In this document: piece after piece, positions 47,010 to 58,990 of the stretch
Layout of the letters: each line of letters opens with the position of its first letter
Numbering within the stretch: position 1 is the stretch's first letter
Assembly (NCBI GenBank): GCA_020744225.1
Contig: JAGMWG010000024.1
Span: forward strand, 310,001 to 374,000
DNA: 64,000 bases
Source: Paraphoma chrysanthemicola
Lineage: Eukaryota > Ascomycota > Dothideomycetes > Pleosporales > Phaeosphaeriaceae
Direction: 5' to 3'
The notes under the pieces: generated by a model
The model's database searches: none
What the model saw: only the letters and a program-made list of their open reading frames with translations
What the model was told of the DNA's origin: nothing
Program-made: the position numbers and the translations under genes

Positions 47010-47213
47010 CAGGATAGAATAGACAAAAGCAAGTGCGAATTTATGTTAACGGCATCAAGGTATGTATAGCAATGACAAGTGCATCCATCATCGTTTAAGT
47101 ATCTAGCCTACCTAGCCTAGCGCATGCGTGCATGCCAGCTGTGCATGCTCGTCGTCCTGACCTTGTTCCACCGCCTCAACCGCGCCCTACATACCTCGCT
47201 TTTAGGGACGTCT

Positions 47214-47681
47214 TCAGCTAGCACTGATCTGCGACTCGGAAAACCAGCTCGGATAGTCTGACCACACAACCTTCCCGTTCCCGTCCTTGAGCCGGTACAT
47301 TGGACGTCCATTGCTCTCCTGAATATCACTTACAGTGGCCTCCACTGTCTCGCAACCGCCATTCTTCGATCTGGAGACCCAGACCGGTTGGTACTTTTTG
47401 AACTTTCGAGGCGCCTAAGCGAATCCATCAGCGAGGTCTTCACCGGTAAGTACGTTCAAGAAGTGGCTTACCCGTGCCCTATCTGGATTGTCTTGGACGT
47501 ATGCTGTAGGCTGCCTCCACTGAGGCGGGCTCGTAGCCCGGGTCTACATTCATCATGATAAGCCATCTTCCTTCAATATCCTGTCCTACTGACGTACGGG
47601 CTGCGGTTGTGAGGTGGTGGTGTGTTCCGTTTGCGCATTCGCCGACGCCTCATCTTCTTTCTGTGGCGCAGTAGTGGCCAT
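47214..47681 (-). CDS. Small protein with a possible SH3/Tudor-like barrel, 118 residues
   Basis: Three exons: 47681-47598, 47543-47472 and 47414-47214, with introns of 54 and 57 bp, both phase 0 with canonical ends (GTACGT, GTAAGC). The first ~50 residues are polar and disordered. The last ~65 read KFKKYQPVWVSRSKNG, then EATVSDIQESNGRPMYRLKD and VVWSDYPSWFSESQI. The pattern of a W-V strand, charged turn, V strand, Y.L.D and a closing W..E.Q resembles small SH3-like or Tudor-like barrels found in chromatin and microtubule proteins; that is an inference from pattern, not from a family match. The short exons evade simple frame scanning, so the gene is easily missed. Its start codon lies about 520 bp from that of the caspase-like gene, in divergent orientation. 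Confidence 0.72.
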
Positions 47682-48200
47682 GGCTCAATTGTTCCTCTAT
47701 ACCTGGTAGGAACTCGATATCCCTCGATGATTGAGTGTGCCGTGGAGTATGCCTAATACGTGATCAGGCTAGATGATAGGCGTGGCTTAGGTATGTCACC
47801 AGTGGGACTGCCAGTGCGGCTCACCGGTGTCTTCGCACGAACTGCGGCACCTGATCCAATACTTTCGACAGCATGTCGGTGCAAACATTATTGGTAGGTT
47901 CGCAGGAACATGCAGGCGGGCTGCGCCTAGATGACTGGTTGTGGAGCGCCTCTACATTTCATTGGCCAGCCTTGCATCACAGGCAATCAGGCAACTGATT
48001 GCCTCGCGCGCAGCCTTGTCTTCTGCCGCATTTGGGGGAAGGATTGAGGGAAATGCGCCAATTGAATCTGCCCCCAGTGGCTATGTCCACCCAACATCAG
48101 CGGACCTTCCATATCGGAGCAGTTTCAGCCTCACGCCAGTCTCAGCTTATAGGCAAGACCGCCCAAACGACCGCCCTCCTCGCGATGAGACTCAGAGGGC
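47682..48200. other. Intergenic between divergent genes
   Basis: About 520 bp. A 97-codon plus frame at 47941-48234 runs into the next gene in another frame and has no motif. It probably holds both promoters. Confidence 0.5.
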
Positions 48201-49783
48201 ATGGCCTTGGTCCCTTCAAGAATGCCTTCAGTAGCGCAGCCTCGTCTAAAGAGGGTGTCATCAAGCACTACGTCGCATGTAGACACGGCCACACACATCC
48301 TGACGGAATCTCCAGCGACCGAGTCACCACCAGTCGACGGATCGCTTTCGGCAGTAGCTAACACAGATGCGGGTCTTCCGTTTTATGAACAGTATATCCG
48401 CGAGCTTGATGATTATCGAACAATCTTCAATAAGAACATGAAGAACAAGCCAGTTAAGCACGATCGCGTTCATGTGCTTATATGGACATGGGGAAAGGAG
48501 ATTGACGATCTCGGAGTGCAAGAAGAGGTACGCACTCGCCACCACAAGGCTACCGTAGTTCACACTAATGTAAAATGCCAAGGTCGACCGACTAGAGCAG
48601 GTCTTCAAGGAAAAGTACTACTTTGGTGTTGAGCGCCAAGTCCTGGACGACCTAGAGAAAGCCGACCACCAGTTGAACGAATACCTGTCATCCTTCATGA
48701 AGAGACATGACGAGTCTAACACCCTGTTGATTTTCTACTATGCAGGACACGGCTTGTATGAAGACAATACGGTGATGCTCACTGGGTAAGAACCTAGCTC
48801 CGGCCCTGGTCTCATGCTGGCTGATATGGAGAAGGACCACTAAGCAACAGAGTGCTGTCGAAAAAGTCCTGAATAGCGTAGCGTGGTCAAGCGCTGAGCA
48901 CAACATCAAAGCTAAGCGTGCTGACGTCCTCGTTATATTCGACTGTTGCCATGCCGGAGGCTTCGGGGGCTACGATGCCCGAGCCGCTCGACAAACCCCC
49001 TTTCAGTGTATAGCAGCATGTGGGGCATCTCAGCGTACCCCTAAGCCAGGTACGACATCCTTTACGAGCGCTTTGATATGGGCCCTGGAGGAAATGCGGC
49101 CCCACGCGCCCTTTACATCTATTGCACTACTTCACAAGATAAGGGAGTACAACCAGCTACCTGATTCTCAAGACCCGACACTTCTCAAGCGCGATGAGTA
49201 TAACGACAGCATGGTGTGGATCGCGCCACAGAGGATGAAGAAAAGCGGGCCCACCTCGACCAAGAGCGAACGCCGCGACCCGTCGCACGAATATTTTGAC
49301 CTCCGATTCAACTTCTACCGCCGTGTATATAAAAGCGATGCTGAGAGGGTAGCAAAATGTCTCAGTCGGCTCATCCATCACGACAAAGACTTCGAGGCCA
49401 AGCATATCGTTCTACTGGACAAGACTTCCATGCACTCCAAGGCCATTAGAAGCCTCGCATCACCTGTGCATAAGAAACGTAAGCGATCGACGACGTCGAG
49501 CCTCAACTTGTCACCAATGGCACCGGAGTCTCCGAATGCGCTCATACAGTATCATGGCGAATTACCAGAGGTGACAATTGATGATGCCCTTGTTGTACGA
49601 CCATCGAAAAGGCTGCGTTCCACGGATATTCAAATGGAGCCAGCAGAGCCACAAAATGCATTCTACCATCTCAGGATGGCACTGCATTGCTCTTTGCAGA
49701 ACGTAACGTCGCAGATAGGGCGCATTGCTGACCATGTAAGGAGAAGTTGCACCGCTTCGACGAGGATCCCTGCTGATCACTGA
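48201..49783 (+). CDS. Caspase-like (peptidase C14) protein
   Basis: Three exons: 48201-48527, 48583-48785 and about 48835-49783; the last acceptor is either 48831 or 48834 and both keep the frame. The product has about 492 residues. The core shows HDRVHVLIWTWG (first strand), LLIFYYAGHG (catalytic His) and VLVIFDCCHAGG (catalytic Cys), in the order and spacing of C14 caspase-like peptidases. IAACGASQRTPKPG and FTSALIWALEE follow, as in fungal caspase-fold proteins. The ~250-residue C-terminus is unusual: it contains a basic, possibly nuclear-targeting KKRKR cluster and no known domain. The N-terminal ~60 residues are Ser/Thr-rich and disordered, unlike the Gln/Tyr-rich prodomain of classical metacaspases. 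Cleavage specificity cannot be judged. It may act in regulated cell death (inference). Confidence 0.85.
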
Positions 49784-50396
49784 ATAGATTCGCCCACGTA
49801 CTGTGCAGGTCACCGACGGCGACATGTCAGATATCGATTGAAATGTGGAAGTTTCATTATAATAGCGCGACGTGACAGAATCATTGGATTATAATCTGAT
49901 ATGTGCCCTGCTTTTGTCAGAAGTCCAGCCGTCAGCCAGCTGCGATATTCTGAAGCTCGTGCATAACACATAGTCTTCGCAAGGACCAGTGGCGACATTT
50001 AGGGTGAGAGAGCGACGATCTAGTTGTTGCGTCCGTCAAGTTAAGCAGACGAGCTTTTGCATTTCGGTGGAGTTACAAGCACAACGCCAAACACACAGAC
50101 ATCATTTTATTCGAACAGAGGCGCGAGACATGGTAGTCGTAGAGTAGACATGTGTGAGGTTGGTGGAACCAATAAACGCTTTTTGTTGTTTGGAAGCTAG
50201 TGAACACAAGCCTTTTCGGCCCTAGTCACTCCCGCAAGTAGCGGATCGTGCATCCGCATCGTGGGGTCCATGTTCTGCATGTGCGCGCCTCGTGTGCTAA
50301 TCATCAAGCCTCGCTGCGGCTGGAGGTGTATATCAGGAGAGCCGCGCCCCCTCATGTCAGCACACGCGACCATTGCCGAAGCCTACGCGCATCAGC
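49784..50396. other. Intergenic, no gene seen
   Basis: Short frames only. It holds the promoter of the next gene. Confidence 0.55.
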
Positions 50397-51532
50397 ATGG
50401 CTGAGAAGACGACATCTGCGACGGTATGGCGAGGTGTATCACGCTTCATGCCGCGTGCTAACGATCGCAGGACTCAGCCCTCAAACCGCCCTTTAGGTCA
50501 CGACCGATCCCTCCCAACCCGTCGAACGCAACGTTATCGGCATCGCAGACGTCGCTACACAATACGGTCATCACCCAGCCGGTCCTTGACAATGCGACCA
50601 ACATCGGCCTGTCGGCGGACGATTCGCTGCCTACAATTACAGGCCGCGGAAATAAGGTTACGCTCGCGAACGACACCCCATCTGAGTTTCTGAAGGCTGA
50701 GTTGGACCTGTCGCGACTGAATCGCATACATGGACATCTTTGGATGGCGGGCCGGCCGATGCGCGCACGTCCGCTGCACCGCTACAAGATGATGGGCTTC
50801 GACGTGCTGTACACGCAACAAATGGACCTACACTTGCTCAAGTTCAGCACCAAATTGCTGCTCAAGCCGCTCCCAGAATGGATATTGAGCGCAGATTTCT
50901 GGACCAAGCATTTGTGCGGCGACATCGCGTTGCACAAATCGGCCTGCGGGTTCTTGCTCTCGTATGTCTGGCTGGTAACCACGCCGCTGGATCTCAAATT
51001 GGCGCACGACCTCACGCTAATCCCGAGCTTCATCACGTGGCACTGGTGGAAGGACTTTGTGCGAGACTTCCTGGCGGATGGGAACGTGGATATCAATACG
51101 CTGGCGCAGGTCAACAAGCGGTACCAGTTTGGCGATTTGCGACTTGGACGGATCAATACGACGTATCGCATTCGATTCTTCTACTCGCATTTCGTCCGCG
51201 GATACCTATACGGATACAACCGCTACGTTGTCTTCTTTCAGAGGAACTTTAGTTGGATCCTGATTGTGTTTGTGTTCTTCAGCCTGGTCCTGAGCGCGAT
51301 GCAAGTCGGCACGGGACTCAAAGAACTGGAAGACAATCACGCGTTCCTCAAAGCGTCATACGTGTTCGTGGTATTCAGCATCGTCAGCGTAGTCGCCGTA
51401 CTAGGTGTTGTCGGCGTCATTTTCGTCATCATCTTCCTCTTCAACATGATCGCCGCAATCAACCATGCAAAATACGAACAACGCGAGCGCAAAAAACTCG
51501 CGCGAGACAAAGCAAAAGGCAAAGAAGCTTGA
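50397..51532 (+). CDS. Conserved fungal protein with C-terminal membrane segments
   Basis: A 27-bp first exon (50397-50423) and a long second exon (50471-51532), with a 47-bp phase-0 intron (GTATGG, branch GCTAAC, acceptor CGCAG), give 362 residues. About 75 polar N-terminal residues are followed by LNRIHGHLWMAGRPMRARPL and then LHRYKMMGFD, a well conserved fungal block, then GFLLSYVWLV, ITWHWWKDFVRDFL and YRIRFFYSHFVRGYLYGYNRY. Two strong hydrophobic segments follow (WILIVFVFFSLVLSAM, and a longer one ending VIIFLFNMIAAI), then a highly charged Lys/Arg/Glu tail. Relatives are sometimes labelled 'subtilisin-like protease', but I see no Asp/His/Ser protease motifs. Function unknown; a membrane protein is likely. 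Confidence 0.8.
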
Positions 51533-51609
51533 TATCCATCTACCAAAATAAACCTTTCCGAAACGCCAATCAACTCCAGTCACGATCCTCTAGTCGTTCA
51601 ACCCGATAT

Positions 51610-52358
51610 CTACAACTCATCATTCTCCTTCCTCGTCGGCGCCTTCCCCTTCTTCTTCACCACCAACGCCTCCACCGTAAACTTGACCTCGTTCTTCCCC
51701 TCAGCGCTATGCGTAACCTTACCCACCACCTTCCCATCTTTCGGCTCATTGCTGTAATTCTCCAAATCATCAAACACGCCCTCGCACTCCAGGTCTGCAT
51801 CCTCGGGCTCGTCGACCCAGAGCGGCAAGATCGGGTATATCGCGCCGGGGGCGAAGAACACGCTGTCGTCTTGCACGGAGAAGTGCTTTTGTTTTGTCTC
51901 GCGCTTGAGCCATTCGCGGACTTTGTACGGCATGTCCGCAAGGGACATGCGCATTAGGTCGCGTTTTACGCCGTGTTCGTCGATGCCGGACCATGAGCCG
52001 GCGTAGAGTTGTTTGTTGTAGAAGATTTTGAGTTGTGGCGCGAATTGTTCGAGGTCGGGGTATACTATGCATCAAATGTCAGGATTTGTGTGGTGAGAAA
52101 GTGGGAAGTGGGAGGGGATGTGCGAGACGTACGTTCGCTCAGTTTGTAGATCTTGGCGTTGTATGTGTTGCGATTCAGGCAGTGTTGTGTGTAGGGCTGG
52201 AGGGCGACGGTGTCCCATTTCGCCGTCCATAGCGCGCCGGCGGGGACTGGGTCTTCTACTGGTGCGCCGGATGCATTGGGGGTGGAACTTGACGATTCGT
52301 CTGCGGCGTAGGAAGTCGCGGCTAAGAGCGCCGTGGAGAGGACCTGGGAGAGTCTCAT
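51610..52358 (-). CDS. Secreted protein, 226 residues, unknown function
   Basis: Exon 1 52358-52133 and exon 2 52064-51610 are joined across a 68-bp phase-1 intron (GTACGT..GCATAG). The ATG at 52358 is followed by a textbook signal peptide (MRLSQVLSTALLAATSYA). The body contains WDTVALQPYTQHC, then YPDLEQFAPQLKIFY, a 'SWSGIDEHGVKRDLMRMS' block and VKFTVEALVVKKKG, with only two cysteines visible. Convergent with the membrane protein gene; only 77 bp separate the stop codons. I do not recognise a domain. An extracellular protein is inferred from the signal peptide. Confidence 0.8.
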
Positions 52359-53186
52359 CTTGACGTGTAGTTCTTGATGCGGTCGGAGCAAAATGGCAGC
52401 ACGAAGCTATGTACAGGAAGGTAGTGAATGCGAGGCAACCTAAAAAATGTGCGGATTCCTAGTACATAGCTACATATATACCTCTCCGAGAATTCCAATC
52501 TCCAATTCATGTACACATTCATGCGTTCTGTCCTTTTCTTTCAGATCTGTCCTTCGCGACACGCTTCCGCGTCCAAGTTCCGCATCCCATATTAACCGCA
52601 GGGATCGTCTGGGGTTTAGCTTGCGCGCGACAAGAACGCGATAGATTAAAAGAACACCGTTGCGACACTGTCACCAACGAAGGTAGAGCCTTTAATGGAG
52701 ATCGTTATAGGTGGGGAAACAAGGATTGGCGGGGAATGCTTGGAGTTCTTGTCGTGGCTTCGGGAGGAGGTGGAAGTTTGTGGAGGACACGTGATCTAAG
52801 AATGACGTAGCACTGTGGCCGATGGGTCTTTCTGCATAGACGTACAACAGTGTAATTGGAACTGTTCTTTTTTTGGTGGTCACCGTGTACGAAGAAGGAA
52901 TCACGTGTTTCTTGATGATATTGTGTTGTGTTCTCTATCTTGGAGCCGCTTCAATGAACCAGGGATTCCTGTCATGCAAGATGACGCGGGGCACCAGCCG
53001 CCGCCCCTGCATGACTGTCCATATCGACGTTCGCCCACGTGACGACAGCTATATTCGTGACGAAACGCCGACAATCCCATCTCGACGCCTTGCGCATGTC
53101 TGACCAATCTTCTTCATCCCCTTGCCAACCAAGATCGCATTACAGAGTATCCTCTCCCGTCCGTCCAGCGGTCCCTCCAACGTTCC
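52359..53186. other. Intergenic, no gene seen
   Basis: No supported frame; flanks the start of the 226-residue secreted protein and the end of the 808-residue protein. Confidence 0.6.
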
Positions 53187-55817
53187 TCAAGTCCCAGTAT
53201 TCTCATGAAACACCGTATACCGCAACCCCTTATACACAATCTTCCCCGGCATGAACTTATCCTTCACAGTATTGCACTCTTTCAAAATCCTCCTAAAAGC
53301 AAACTTACAATCCCCTGCATTCACCTTCTTCACATTCCTACGGCAAGTCAGCAAACCAATACACACGTTTTCACACCCAAATGACAGGGACAAACTTACG
53401 ATTTCTCCCACTCCTCCGCGCCAAAGTTCAAATGCATCTTATATGTCTGATCCGCATAGAATGCTGGCTGGCCGCTTGGAGGATAATAAAATGTGCCTTC
53501 CCAGTTCTTTCCAAATGGTTTGATGTCCCGTGTATCCACGCAAAACGCATCAAGCGCTTTCTGCATATCACTATCGTCAATCTTGCGCCCGGGATCTGCA
53601 CCTCTACTGCAATCTGCGGAACGGGGTAGTTCGCCAGAGACGTCGAGCGTGTATTCAATACTACCAAGTCGCGCGACGAAGCCATGCGTTGTGTCGGAAG
53701 AGATTTCGCACGCGTTGAGACCATCGGTAAACGCTTGGATGCATTGGCTTTTGACGATTTTGCCGACGGCGTTGTTGGGCTGTAAGTTTGCGCGGAGTTT
53801 GAATTCGCCGCGGTCAGGTGCGTCGTCGATGGACATACCCCAGCGCTGCTCAAAGACTTTGGTGCCTTCGTTCCAGTCAACGTTCTGGCCATCGCGGTCG
53901 CCGCACCATTGTCGTGCGGCGGACTCTATGCTGACGGCGCCATTGGCGGACTTGTCGAATTTTGGTGCGGCCATGACGGTGCTGATGGGACGGACACACA
54001 CGACGTCGATCAGAACTTGTGGCATCTCAATGCTGAAGGAATATGCTGCGCATCCTGCGTCAAGGAATCCAGTGTTTGCGATTGCGGTTTTCTCGTTCCC
54101 TCGTTTACACATGTCTTGGAGGGAAAGCTGTCGATATGCGTTTGCACAGGAGGTGAGACAGTCCTTCTTATCCTCTCGTTTGACACTCGCCAATGTGAAT
54201 TTGTAATCCTTGTACTGGCTCGTGTCTGCTCTTCTGGAGGGAAAGCGGAAAAGGCTTCGTTTGGCTGGCACATGTCCTCCATCCGGACCAACAGTCCACA
54301 TAGTCGTGTCCTTCGACTTATCGGCTTGCTCGCAGAACTTGGTGTACACTGGCGCGAACATGTCGAGCGGGAAGTCTGTCTCATTTCCCGGTGGCGGTGG
54401 ACAGACGCCAATCGGATTCTTGTTCTCGAGCTGGAACGGGGCTTGGTGCGGGACGTGCCACGGCTCGAAGGCCACCGTCTTGACTACGTAATTGCTCGGC
54501 CTTGTATAATATTCGACTGAAGTAGGAGTGGGACACCACGTGTTACACTCCCTGATCTTTCCAATCTTCCTGCACGAGGCGGAGCACTCCAAAGTGCTGG
54601 ACGAGCTTGGACTACCAGTTGGTGTGATGACTGCTGTCGGAGTGATGGTCATGAGAGTTGGGCCTAATGACTGAGTCACGGAGCCCTTCAGCTCAGACCC
54701 AGCGATCCAATTCACTTTTCCCAGCGGAACTTTGTTCCTGATATTGATGAATGCAAGGTAGAATGAGATGTAGGCGATGGTTGTTGCGTCAGAAGCCGTC
54801 ATCTTCAGATAGCGAGCCTGCGCAATGGCAAAACTCACGACAGCGAAGAGTGCATCAACCAGTTCAGGTGCTGACCAAGCTGGTTGTTTGGCCTGAATTG
54901 CTGCGAGATCGGCAAATGGTCCTCCAGGAAATGCATTCAAGACCAGTGCCTTGGCAGCACAAATGATTCCTGAGATTTGCTCACTGATGTCTTGTGCGGA
55001 GACAGCCTTGACACCAAGGGTAAGCCCGTTCCCGACGTCGCATTGTTGGCTTCGCACGATCATTTCGTTGATCCGACCAGCCAGATCGTCCGAGAGGTAT
55101 ATCGCAAGATCGCCGGGCGAGTGGCCATCTTGCTCACTGCTAAGCGTTGTTTGTGTAGGTTTGTCGGCTCTGCTTCACAATCAGCCATTGACCAGCCCTG
55201 TCTTCCGCTTCAAATGCACTCACCCTGTGGCTAGCGGAGCATCTGGCTTCGGCGTGATGGTCAGGAACGGGGCATCAGTCTTCGTGATTACTGCGAGTGT
55301 GGATGCTCCAGCCGCGGATGCAGCAGGGTCCATTTGCGAGGCGGGAACATGGAGTCCGAGGGGTACTTCTTCATTCTGTGTCTTTGCCAGCCACGGTATT
55401 GCGAGAGCAATCAGTGCAAACAGGCCAGCGCCTGCCGCAGCGAGCTGTCGAGATTCCAACTCCGTTCGAGGGTTCGCCATGAGGCTCCTCACACTGTCGA
55501 CGCATTGTGTGTTGATGTCCTTGCAGTCCAAATCAATAGCCTTTTGTATGTTGCTCCGCAACTCGTCGGACAAGACGACATCGACTCCTCCATCCTGACT
55601 CGCCGCTTCAGTGAAGAGGACGCGAGAACCGGACAATGTGGGTGTTGATGCCTGGTAAAGTGTTAGCTTTCTCTTCTGGATTGAACTCCGGCGTTGTGTA
55701 TCAGCTTACTAACGAGGCTTTGTACTGATTTGGATCGCCCAGCGATAGAGTGAATATCTCAGCTGACGAGATACTGAGAAACACTACGAGTGTGGTGATA
55801 GTAGGAATGTAAAACAT
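53187..55817 (-). CDS. Large cysteine-containing secreted or membrane-anchored protein
   Basis: Four exons: 55817-55710, 55651-55224, 55139-53400 and 53337-53187, with introns of 58, 84 and 62 bp, give 808 residues. The first exon encodes a signal peptide (MFYIPTITTLVVFLSISSA). A hydrophobic segment (LAAAGAGLFALIALAIPWLA) lies near residue 105, so it may instead be membrane anchored. The middle contains a Cys cluster (LECSASCRKIGKIRECNTWC) and a Thr/Ser/Pro stretch. The C-terminal third has many spaced cysteines, and the last exon adds AGDCKFAFRRILKECNT. Paired cysteines and repeated blocks around 'C.QAF.DGLNACE' and 'CK.AFRRIL.EC' recall fungal cell-surface proteins, but I name no family. 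No catalytic motif is recognised. Confidence 0.8.
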
Positions 55818-56541
55818 GGTTGGAAAGGATGTGACTCATGAAAAGCCTGTTACGTGTTCAAGGGTAGTTTGCCCCGGTTCTGATTATCAAGATCAGTATG
55901 GCTGATCGACTTTTATGTACTCCGATCATAACAGATCCTTAGGATACATTTCGGTTACTCCATCATGGCCCGAACCTCCCGGCGCTTGAGGGTCCTACGA
56001 TGACAGATTAGCCTCGCGATGGGGCTAACAGCACCTTGTGTCTGTGCCACCTCGGTGTGCATGCTGAAGAAGTCACCGCTGCAACTGTGTGGCGGCGGAA
56101 CATACAGACGGTTCTTCTCCTCAAGCTCAGATTTGCCCAGGCGGTATCGCGCTGTGCCTCTTCCTCCATGTCGAAGTGCGGCATGACTTCTGCGATGAAA
56201 CAACATCGCCACATTGGTGGACAGCGCGTTGAATAGTGACATGTGGCAAACAAAAAATATTGGAAAGCAGTAAGAAGTCTAGATAACGAAGACAGCGTCT
56301 TCTTACAAACATATGTGTGTCAATCGCATAGTAAGCCATATGCCATTATGCTGAATTCACACCGAACGGATGACACATCGAGAACGTGTGAAAGCGACAA
56401 ATCTTAGCCATTATAGAGGCCGACTATGTCTTTACCCAGATGGCATGAAAAGTATCCGAAGCGGATGCGTTCTAATGGCTGATACTGCAATCCTGGCCGA
56501 AAATTACACTGGCTCGCCCATGTTTAGTCGATGCGACAATC
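55818..56541. other. Intergenic, no gene seen
   Basis: Only short frames in all directions. Confidence 0.6.
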
Positions 56542-57371
56542 CTAATCCTCCACCTGTGAACATGCATCCCTGAGGATCTTGGCTAGTTGGACGTTGCTGT
56601 GTTTCTCAGCGAGATCCGCGGCTGTGAAGTTGCCCGTTGGAGTCTGGGCCACATAATTGGGATCTGCGCCGTGTTCCAGCAGTAGCCGCAGTTTCGCCTC
56701 CGAATTTACGTTCACGGCGCGAAAGAGCGGCGTGTACCAGCGCGTAGACACCGTATTGAGGTCCGCGCCGTGTTCGATAAGCAGCTCCAGATTTGCAGTG
56801 CCATTAGTCGAACGCCGCATGCCAATCGCATAGAAAACAGCGTTCGGATCGATCTTAGCTCCATGAGCCAGCAAAAGGCGAAGAGGAGACGGATCAGCAA
56901 GCGCCGCAGCTTCAGCGATCGGTGATGTTCCATTTTTAGGCACTCCTTTGGAAAGCTTTTGCTCTTTGGTATTCGGATCAGCACCATGATCCAAAAGCCA
57001 CCGGAGTGATGCTTCGTGATAGAGCGCATGACTTTTCCATAGTTAGCATTTGCAGCAGCTTGCTTCGATTGAACTCACTGAAGTGCTGTACTTTCAAACT
57101 GGGTCGAATCGATGTCCCAACCAAAGTCCACCAGCAATTGGAACACGTTTGGATCCTCCCTTGCTATCATAGCACAGAAAGCCCTGTAGTTCAACCTGGC
57201 CCCAACATGAAGCAGGACCTTGATAACGTCCATGTGACTACTGGGCATTGCTAGAGCGAGACATGCATCGAGTTGTTTGCGGCCAATATTGGGGTGTGAT
57301 GTTAGCTCGGCGCGAAGTGACTCCATGTCGTTGCCAACTATAGCGTCATGCAGCGAAGTCGATAGGCTCAT
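56542..57371 (-). CDS. Ankyrin-repeat protein, member B of the local family
   Basis: Exon 1 57371-57079 (293 nt) and exon 2 57031-56542 (490 nt), with a 47-bp phase-2 intron, give 260 residues. The start MSLSTSLHDAIVGND matches the paralogues. Ankyrin-type segments seen are VIKVLLHVGARLN, FQLLVDFGWDIDS, LRWLLDHGADPN, LRLLLAHGAKIDP, LELLIEHGADLN and LRLLLEHGADPNY. The repeats form a single solenoid with no other domain and no signal peptide, so an intracellular binding protein is likely. It is divergent from the secreted-protein gene at 57827. Confidence 0.88.
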
Positions 57372-57826
57372 CGTGTCGAAGGACTGTAGTGTTAGGTTCA
57401 CCTTGGATCTGATGTGGTGTCTGAAGGACGGGGTGAGGCGATGCTTTAAGTGGCACAGTAGTCTGCGTCATGTGCCAAGAGCCCGAGCGCTTATCTGGGA
57501 ACAATACTGTACGCAGGTATGACCCATCAAGCAAGAGCTACCACGTAGCCCTACATGACTGTCTCTATCTGTAACAAAGTAGGAGGCGGCGTAGAGTGAC
57601 GAGGGTCGAACAGCCCCAGTCGCGCCGCTCTGCCTTGTCTAAGGACAGATCGAGATTCGATGGACTGACACTAAGAATTGGGGCGCCCGAGGAGCGAGAA
57701 TTTGAGAAGGCTCTGCGAAATAAATACTCAAGGAAGCGCATGCTGCTCAGGGTCTTACAACAAGCAAAGGAAAGCAATTCGAACATTGAGAAACAACCTC
57801 CAAGCAAAACCAACCCTGCAGGCAGC
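57372..57826. promoter_or_regulatory. Divergent promoter region, ankyrin gene and secreted-protein gene
   Basis: 455 bp between outward-facing start codons. A plus-strand frame from 57596 runs into the secreted-protein exon but adds only a charged leader ahead of the signal peptide, so it is taken as untranslated. Confidence 0.45.
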
Positions 57827-58990
57827 ATGCGCATCCTCACTGTCTTGTCTCTTCTAGCAGCATGGAAGTCGATTGCCAGCGTCATCTCCCGTAAGTCTCG
57901 AGTTGTGCACCAGAGACTGAGCGCTCACCAATGAGCAGGGCCTGCGCCAGACCTGGACCTTCGTTCCGTACTATACGGATCCGACAAGCATGCCGCCTGT
58001 CCCGATGGTGGATGTTTTCACAAGCAATTGACTCGTCGCGCTACGCGGGAGAGATGTACTGCTCCAAAGAAAAGCACCGTCCAGCGTCGAGGTATTGTTG
58101 ATCTTCCTGATCAATCCCTGAATAATGCGACACTATGGCGCCGGGTCATGAAACTCCCACCGTCAAACGCTGCCAATGTCATGAAAGATTATATCATGGA
58201 CGAAACTGGTCCAGATAGCTCGGCGTACGATACTGTGTGGCGGGTCGGTCCGGCTGACGATCCTAGCGACGTCAATACTTCGGTGTACTCAGAACTCAAG
58301 TCGGAGAGGAGTTTTGTGGCGACAATGCTACAGGGCTGCACCGTTCTGGCCATCATAAGTCGGAAGGGTGTGTATATTGGGCATTATTGGGAGAACATTG
58401 CATTCGCGACTGACAATGATTTCCTGCTAAAGTATGAGACCCAGAAAAAAGCTTTTGAGGAGACGGTACTTAAGGGACTTCGAGACGGTATCAAGGATGA
58501 ATGGGAGCCACAAGAAATGGTTCAGGAGTCGTTGACTGAATTCGCGAGCAAGTATGCGGATGATCACATTTATGCATACCTCATCCGGCCCAGAATTGCA
58601 TACAATCAGGACTACCCTGGCGGTCCGCGGAGGGACCCAAACACTATAATACCTGGGCAACCCTCAACTGCGCCCCCCAGTACTGCGCCGACCCGAGACG
58701 AAGAACAGGATGATGTGGAGAAAATTGACGGCTATCCAAAAGAATGGCAAGACATGAAGGACTTGGTCCTGAAGCTGATACCCAAGCTGGAAGACCCAGA
58801 CAGGTGGAAGACAAGGATTTACGACGCCACTGATGACAAGAAAACATTGAAGGAAGATACAAATGGACGCGTGCTTTTCAAGTTTGATCCCGAGCATAGA
58901 CTTCCAACGGATCGCAGAGGCAAGCCAACAAGGCTGACCAAACTATGGTTAGAACGGCGAGAAATACACAGCGATGAATGGACGGACTGA
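57827..58990 (+). CDS. Secreted protein with a broken paralogue nearby, 371 residues
   Basis: Exon 1 (57827-57890) encodes a signal peptide (MRILTVLSLLAAWKSIASVI); a 48-bp phase-1 intron (GTAAGT..GAGCAG) leads to exon 2 (57939-58990). The mature part begins PAPDLDLRSVLYG and has a small Cys pair region (CPDGGC), a basic stretch, then ERSFVATMLQGCTVLAIISR and GVYIGHYWENIAF, the most conserved-looking block. It continues through an acidic/Pro linker to GRVLFKFDPEHR and a final KLWLERREIHSDEWTD. A copy of the conserved block and the C-terminus lies broken at 61664-62021. No domain is known to me. Secretion is inferred from the signal peptide. Confidence 0.82.

Noticed and set aside
51253..51957. 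234-codon plus frame crossing the end of the membrane-protein gene and the next gene
   Set aside because: It is out of frame with one gene and antisense to the other; Arg/His-rich shadow composition.
57596..57826. N-terminal extension of the secreted protein
   Set aside because: It would bury the signal peptide behind ~77 charged residues; the ATG at 57827 gives a clean secretory start.
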